Assembly: GCA_965222335.1 (NCBI GenBank)
Contig: OZ244944.1
Span: 2,170,001-2,234,000 of the forward strand
Length of the DNA stretch: 64,000 bases
Reading direction: 5' to 3'
Source: G965222335 sp965222335
Lineage (GTDB): Bacteria; Pseudomonadota; Gammaproteobacteria; Pseudomonadales; Halieaceae
The notes under the pieces were generated by a model that worked only from the letters and a program-made list of their open reading frames with translations, was not told where the DNA came from and searched no databases. Every line of letters begins with the position of its first letter. Within the stretch, counting starts at the first letter, position 1. Shown here one piece after another: positions 61,170 through 64,000 of the stretch. Both the position numbers and the translations under genes were made by a program.

Positions 61170-61186
61170 AGCAATTTTGGAGCCAA
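61170..61186 (-). promoter_or_regulatory. Sigma-54 promoter of ntrBC
   Basis: On the minus strand TTGGCTCCAAAATTGCT keeps GG and GC exactly ten bases apart, with the TTGC -12 element. The start would be near 61159, 25 nt before ATG 61134. Confidence 0.7.
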
Positions 61187-61333
61187 CCGGCGGTGCCCTG
61201 CCCGGCATTTACGGCTATTCCGGAAATTCGCTATTTTTCAGGCAGATAGCGCGCTTCTCGCCCGGCCCCCACGGTCTGTGCCGGGGCCTGCGGGCGCTGT
61301 GATTGTGCAGGTCGGGGAAGCGCCGGGCTTTGT

Positions 61334-61348
61334 GCACCATAATAGTGC
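61334..61348 (-). promoter_or_regulatory. NtrC-binding box upstream of ntrBC
   Basis: On the minus strand GCACTATTATGGTGC matches the NtrC consensus GCAC-N5-TGGTGC at every defined base. It is about 180 nt before the predicted ntrB start site, a usual enhancer distance. The rest of the 61135-61391 gap holds a GC hairpin near 61265-61290 and nothing else clear. Confidence 0.7.
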
Positions 61349-61391
61349 GCAATTGCCTGGCCGCTGTCGAGGCCGTTTTGTGGTGCTTGCC

Positions 61392-61940
61392 CTAGCGACT
61401 GCGGGGCAGCATCGGTCGCATCAGCTGGGAGTTGTTGTACAGGTTGCTGCGAATACCCTCGGGGGGCTGCTGGGGCGGGCGCACTGGCGGCCTCACGTGG
61501 CCCGGCCTTACGTGGCCCGGCCTGGCGTGGCCCGGCCGCTGGATATACACGGGGTAGCCGCCGCCGTAGGGCAGGTAATCGTAGGTGGGTGTGGGCACCG
61601 GGTAGTAGGCCGGCTGCTGCGCCTCTGCCTGCTGCTGGCGCAATTCGGCGCGATGCTTCTCCCGTTCGCGCCGGTCAGCCGCCATGCGGTCCGTGGATTC
61701 GCGCATGGCTTCAAGTCGCTGCTGGTAAACCGCATCGTCAGCCGGCGGTGCCGTCTCGATCTGCATCTCCTGCGCCTCGCGCCCGTCCGCCGGTGGGGTG
61801 TCGGAAAAGCTGACATTGCCGTCCGCGTCCACCGTCTTGTACACCGTGGAGGCCGCCGCCGGCACGCTGAACAGCAGGCCGAACGAAAGGGCGAACGAAA
61901 GGCCGAACAGAAGGGTGGCAGGGCGGCGGGTTGAGTTCAT
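61392..61940 (-). CDS. DUF4124 exported protein
   Basis: A 182-residue secreted protein with a Sec signal peptide (ends near PAAAS-TV) and a DUF4124 domain at about 30-60 (VYKTVDADGNVSFSDTPP). A charged coiled-coil stretch follows (about 70-108), then a Pro-Tyr-rich segment and a small repeat, RPGHVRPGHVRPP, near 137-149. Function unknown. DUF4124 genes often lie next to glnA-ntrBC in this group of bacteria, but the ntrB promoter lies beyond it, so co-regulation is not required. Confidence 0.85.
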   Translation of the reverse strand: MNSTRRPATLLFGLSFALSFGLLFSVPAAASTVYKTVDADGNVSFSDTPPADGREAQEMQIETAPPADDAVYQQRLEAMRESTDRMAADRREREKHRAELRQQQAEAQQPAYYPVPTPTYDYLPYGGGYPVYIQRPGHARPGHVRPGHVRPPVRPPQQPPEGIRSNLYNNSQLMRPMLPRSR

Positions 61941-62013
61941 GGTGAACCAGTATAGCCGGGTATCCGGGGATTTGACCTGTGGTGGGGGGCGCTAGTTCCC
62001 GGGGGTGGGGCGG

Positions 62014-62046
62014 AAAAAGCAAAGCCCGCGCGAAGGCGGGCTTTGC
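62014..62046 (-). terminator. Rho-independent terminator of glnA
   Basis: GCAAAGCCCGC and GCGGGCTTTGC form a perfect 11-bp stem (62019-62046) with a six-base loop. On the minus strand it is followed by five T residues. It starts 16 nt after the glnA stop codon. Confidence 0.93.
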
Positions 62047-62061
62047 CAGGGTAGTTGCGGT

Positions 62062-63468
62062 TTACACGGAGTAGTACATGTCGAACTCGACCGGGTGGGT
62101 GGTCATGTCCAGGCGCTGCACGTCTTCCTGCTTCAGCTCGATGTAACCGTCGATCATGTCGTCCGTAAACACGCCGCCTTCGGTCAGGAAGCCGCGGTCC
62201 GCGTCCAGGGCTTCCAGGGCCATGGTCAGGCTGGAGGCCACGGTGGGGATCGCCTTGCCTTCTTCCGGCGGCAGGTCGTACAGGTCCTTGTCCGCGGGGT
62301 CGCCGGGGTGGATCTTGTTCTTGATCCCGTCGATGCCCGCCATCAGCATGGCCGCGAAGGCCAGGTAGGGGTTGGCGGTCGGGTCGGGGAAGCGAACTTC
62401 CACGCGCTTGCCCTTGGGGCTCGGCTCGTAGGGGATGCGGATGGAGGCGGAGCGGTTGCGGGCCGAGTAAGCCAGCATGACCGGCGCCTCGAAGCCGGGC
62501 ACCAGGCGCTTGTAGGAGTTGGTGGACGCGTTGGTAAAGGCGTTCAGGGCGCGGGCGTGCTTGATGATGCCGCCGATGTAGAACAGGGCGGTCTCGGACA
62601 GGCCGGCATAGCCGTCACCAGCGAACATGTTCTCGCCGTCCTTGGAGATCGACTGGTGTACGTGCATCCCGGAACCGTTGTCACCGACCAGCGGCTTGGG
62701 CATGAAGGTCGCCGTCTTGCCGTAGGCATGGGCCACGTTGTGCACGCAGTACTTGAGGATCTGGGTCTCGTCGGCTTTCTTGATCAGGGTGTTGAACTTG
62801 ACCCCGATCTCACACTGGCCGGCGGTGCCCACCTCGTGGTGGTGTACCTCGATCGGCAGGCCCATCTGGGCCATGGCGGTGCACATTGCTGCGCGAATAT
62901 CGTGCAGCGAGTCCACCGGTGGTACCGGGAAGTAGCCGCCCTTGACGCGCGGGCGGTGGCCGATATTGCCGTCCTCAAAGGTGGCGCTGGACGACCAGGC
63001 CGCCTCATCGGAAGTGATCGTGTAGCCGGCGCCACTGATGTCGGCGTGCCACTTGATGTCGTCGAAGACGAAGAACTCGGGCTCGGGTCCGAAGTAGGCG
63101 GTGTCGCCAATCCCGGAGGCCTTGAGAAACTCCTCTGCGCGGCGGGCGACGGAACGCGGGTCGCGCTCGTAGCCCTGCATGGTGGAGGGCTCGACAATGT
63201 CGCAGCGCAGGATGACCGTGGTGTCATCGGTAAACGGGTCCAGTACGGAGGTGCTGTCGTCGGGCATCAGGATCATGTCTGACTCGTTGATCCCCTTCCA
63301 GCCGGAAATGGAGGAGCCGTCGAACATCTTGCCCTCCTCGAAGAAGTCCTCGTCCAGCTCGCTCGCGGGGATGCTGACGTGCTGTTCCTTGCCGCGGGTG
63401 TCGGTGAAGCGCAGGTCCACCCAGGTCGCTTCGCTTTCTTTGATCAGGTTCAGAGTTTGCTCTGACAT
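62062..63468 (-). CDS. glnA: Glutamine synthetase, type I
   Basis: GlnA makes glutamine from glutamate, ammonia and ATP as a dodecamer. The 468-residue protein has MFDGSSISGW near the start, the metal-site EPEFFVFDD, the HHEVGTAGQCEI segment, the ATP-binding FMPKPLVGDNGSGMHVHQS, and KDLYDLPPEE near 397, whose Tyr is the adenylylation site worked on by GlnE. It is controlled by a sigma-54 promoter and two NtrC-type boxes upstream, and has a strong terminator. It is divergent from thiI. Confidence 0.98.
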   Translation of the reverse strand: MSEQTLNLIKESEATWVDLRFTDTRGKEQHVSIPASELDEDFFEEGKMFDGSSISGWKGINESDMILMPDDSTSVLDPFTDDTTVILRCDIVEPSTMQGYERDPRSVARRAEEFLKASGIGDTAYFGPEPEFFVFDDIKWHADISGAGYTITSDEAAWSSSATFEDGNIGHRPRVKGGYFPVPPVDSLHDIRAAMCTAMAQMGLPIEVHHHEVGTAGQCEIGVKFNTLIKKADETQILKYCVHNVAHAYGKTATFMPKPLVGDNGSGMHVHQSISKDGENMFAGDGYAGLSETALFYIGGIIKHARALNAFTNASTNSYKRLVPGFEAPVMLAYSARNRSASIRIPYEPSPKGKRVEVRFPDPTANPYLAFAAMLMAGIDGIKNKIHPGDPADKDLYDLPPEEGKAIPTVASSLTMALEALDADRGFLTEGGVFTDDMIDGYIELKQEDVQRLDMTTHPVEFDMYYSV

Positions 63469-63546
63469 TTTTCTTCCTCCATGGGATGTAATTCGTGCCG
63501 TCGGCCTGGTACCGCCGGCGGCCAGAGATTGGCAGCTTCAAGAATA

Positions 63547-63561
63547 GCAAGACCTGTGCCA
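63547..63561 (-). promoter_or_regulatory. Sigma-54 promoter of glnA
   Basis: On the minus strand TGGCACAGGTCTTGC matches the consensus TGGCAC-N5-TTGC in full, preceded by T and followed by T. The start would be near 63535, leaving a leader of about 67 nt. Confidence 0.9.
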
Positions 63562-63633
63562 AAACAGTGCCCGCGCCAGATCATTGAAAATTGGTGGAAA
63601 TTTCCAATCGACTGGGCCACGATAAGCAGAGGC

Positions 63634-63648
63634 GCACTATTTCGGTGC
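63634..63648. promoter_or_regulatory. NtrC-type box 1 of glnA
   Basis: GCACTATTTCGGTGC fits GCAC-N5-TGGTGC with one mismatch. It lies about 100 nt before the predicted glnA start site. Confidence 0.65.
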
Positions 63649-63654
63649 GCATAT

Positions 63655-63669
63655 GCCCCACTATGGTGC
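63655..63669. promoter_or_regulatory. NtrC-type box 2 of glnA
   Basis: GCCCCACTATGGTGC fits GCAC-N5-TGGTGC with one mismatch. Its centre is 21 bp from that of box 1, two helical turns, as for paired NtrC enhancer sites. Confidence 0.65.
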
Positions 63670-63712
63670 GTCGATGCCCGCTGCCTGCCGTGAGCGGGGC
63701 GTGACGCGCAGG

Positions 63713-63718
63713 TATAAT
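63713..63718 (+). promoter_or_regulatory. -10 element of the thiI promoter
   Basis: TATAAT lies 33 nt before the thiI ATG. The hexamer 17 bases upstream (GTGAGC) is a weak -35, so an activator may help. Confidence 0.5.
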
Positions 63719-63750
63719 ACGCCCTGTTGTTGTCCCCGTCTGTTCCCGCT

Positions 63751-64000
63751 ATGAAATTAATCATCAAGTACTTTTCCGAGATCGCGATCAAGAGCAAGCC
63801 GGTTCGGCGTCGCTTCGTGGACAAGCTCGCGGAAAACGTGCGCGCAGTCGTGCGCGAGCTGGACCCGGCGATCGAGGTGACCCGACACTGGGACAAGCTG
63901 GAGATCAATGTCGATTACGAGGGCAGCAATGCGGGAAACACGCAGCTGCGCTCGACCCTGGTCAACACGCTGTGTGATGTCCCGGGGATCACCTACGTGC
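63751..64000 (+). CDS. thiI: tRNA 4-thiouridine synthase ThiI (3'-truncated by window edge)
   Basis: ThiI adenylates U8 of tRNA and adds sulfur, and in many bacteria also serves thiamine thiazole synthesis. Only the first 83 residues are visible, all in the N-terminal ferredoxin-like domain that precedes THUMP: MKLIIKYFSEIAIKSKPVRRRF, then WDKLEINV. The opening KYFSEIAIKSKPVR is highly typical. The PP-loop and rhodanese parts lie outside. It is divergent from glnA, an adjacency common in gammaproteobacteria. Confidence 0.95.
   Translation, partial: MKLIIKYFSEIAIKSKPVRRRFVDKLAENVRAVVRELDPAIEVTRHWDKLEINVDYEGSNAGNTQLRSTLVNTLCDVPGITYV

Noticed and set aside
61262..61290. GC hairpin after the DUF4124 gene as a terminator
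   Set aside because: A GGCCCC/GGGGCC stem exists, but there is no T-run, so I could not support it as intrinsic termination.

Overview
The window is 64 kb of compact, GC-rich chromosomal DNA from a Gram-negative bacterium. LPS core and rhamnose genes, SecB, TolC, EnvC, RdgC, the GlnE/NtrBC/GlnA nitrogen circuit and the order gpmI-envC-S41 protease-yibQ beside yibN-grxC-secB-trmL all point to Gammaproteobacteria. My best guess is a marine Cellvibrionales/Halieaceae-type organism (inference from gene content and synteny, not from a search). It reads as core chromosome: I see no insertion sequence, prophage or CRISPR array.

Layout. 1-5.6 kb: 3' part of glnE, a lipase-like hydrolase, a Kdo-kinase-like protein lacking its catalytic aspartates, then rmlD-rmlB. 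5.6-7.0 kb: rmlC-rmlA facing them. 7.1-11 kb: a four-gene block (GT4 glycosyltransferase, methyltransferase, toroid-fold protein, convergent methyltransferase) of unknown product. 11-17.3 kb: waaA, tolC, DUF1249, cpdA, parE. 17.4-23 kb: YceI, an epoxide-hydrolase-like enzyme, and a reverse-strand operon of PAP2 phosphatase, glycosyltransferase and an octaheme cytochrome with TPRs. 23-30 kb: a class I amidotransferase, a glyoxalase-like protein, an FAD oxidoreductase, rdgC and the selenium pair mnmH plus an oxidoreductase-SelD fusion. 30-36.5 kb: an RND pump and a LytS/LytTR two-component system. 36.6-40.4 kb: small metabolic and membrane genes and a class V aminotransferase divergent from an Lrp-type regulator.

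40.5-43.7 kb is the most unusual part. A DUF222-HNH nuclease gene, preceded by a LexA-like box, converges on a tRNA-Phe gene. The tRNA is followed by three near-identical 99-bp repeats, each ending in a copy of the last 24 nt of the tRNA. The whole unit lies behind a strong promoter with a GC-rich discriminator. The design resembles the tyrT/rtT repeat locus of E. coli but with tRNA-Phe. yggX and mutY follow, separated by an 18-bp tandem repeat.

43.8-51.7 kb: an SDR dehydrogenase, hisBHAF and a second RND pump. 51.8-58.6 kb: YibQ-like protein, S41 protease, EnvC, GpmI, then rhodanese, GrxC, SecB and TrmL. 58.6-64 kb: ntrC, ntrB, a DUF4124 protein, glnA and the start of thiI. The nitrogen circuit can be read from the DNA: sigma-54 promoters and NtrC-type boxes precede both ntrB and glnA, GlnA keeps the adenylylation tyrosine, and its modifying enzyme GlnE opens the window.
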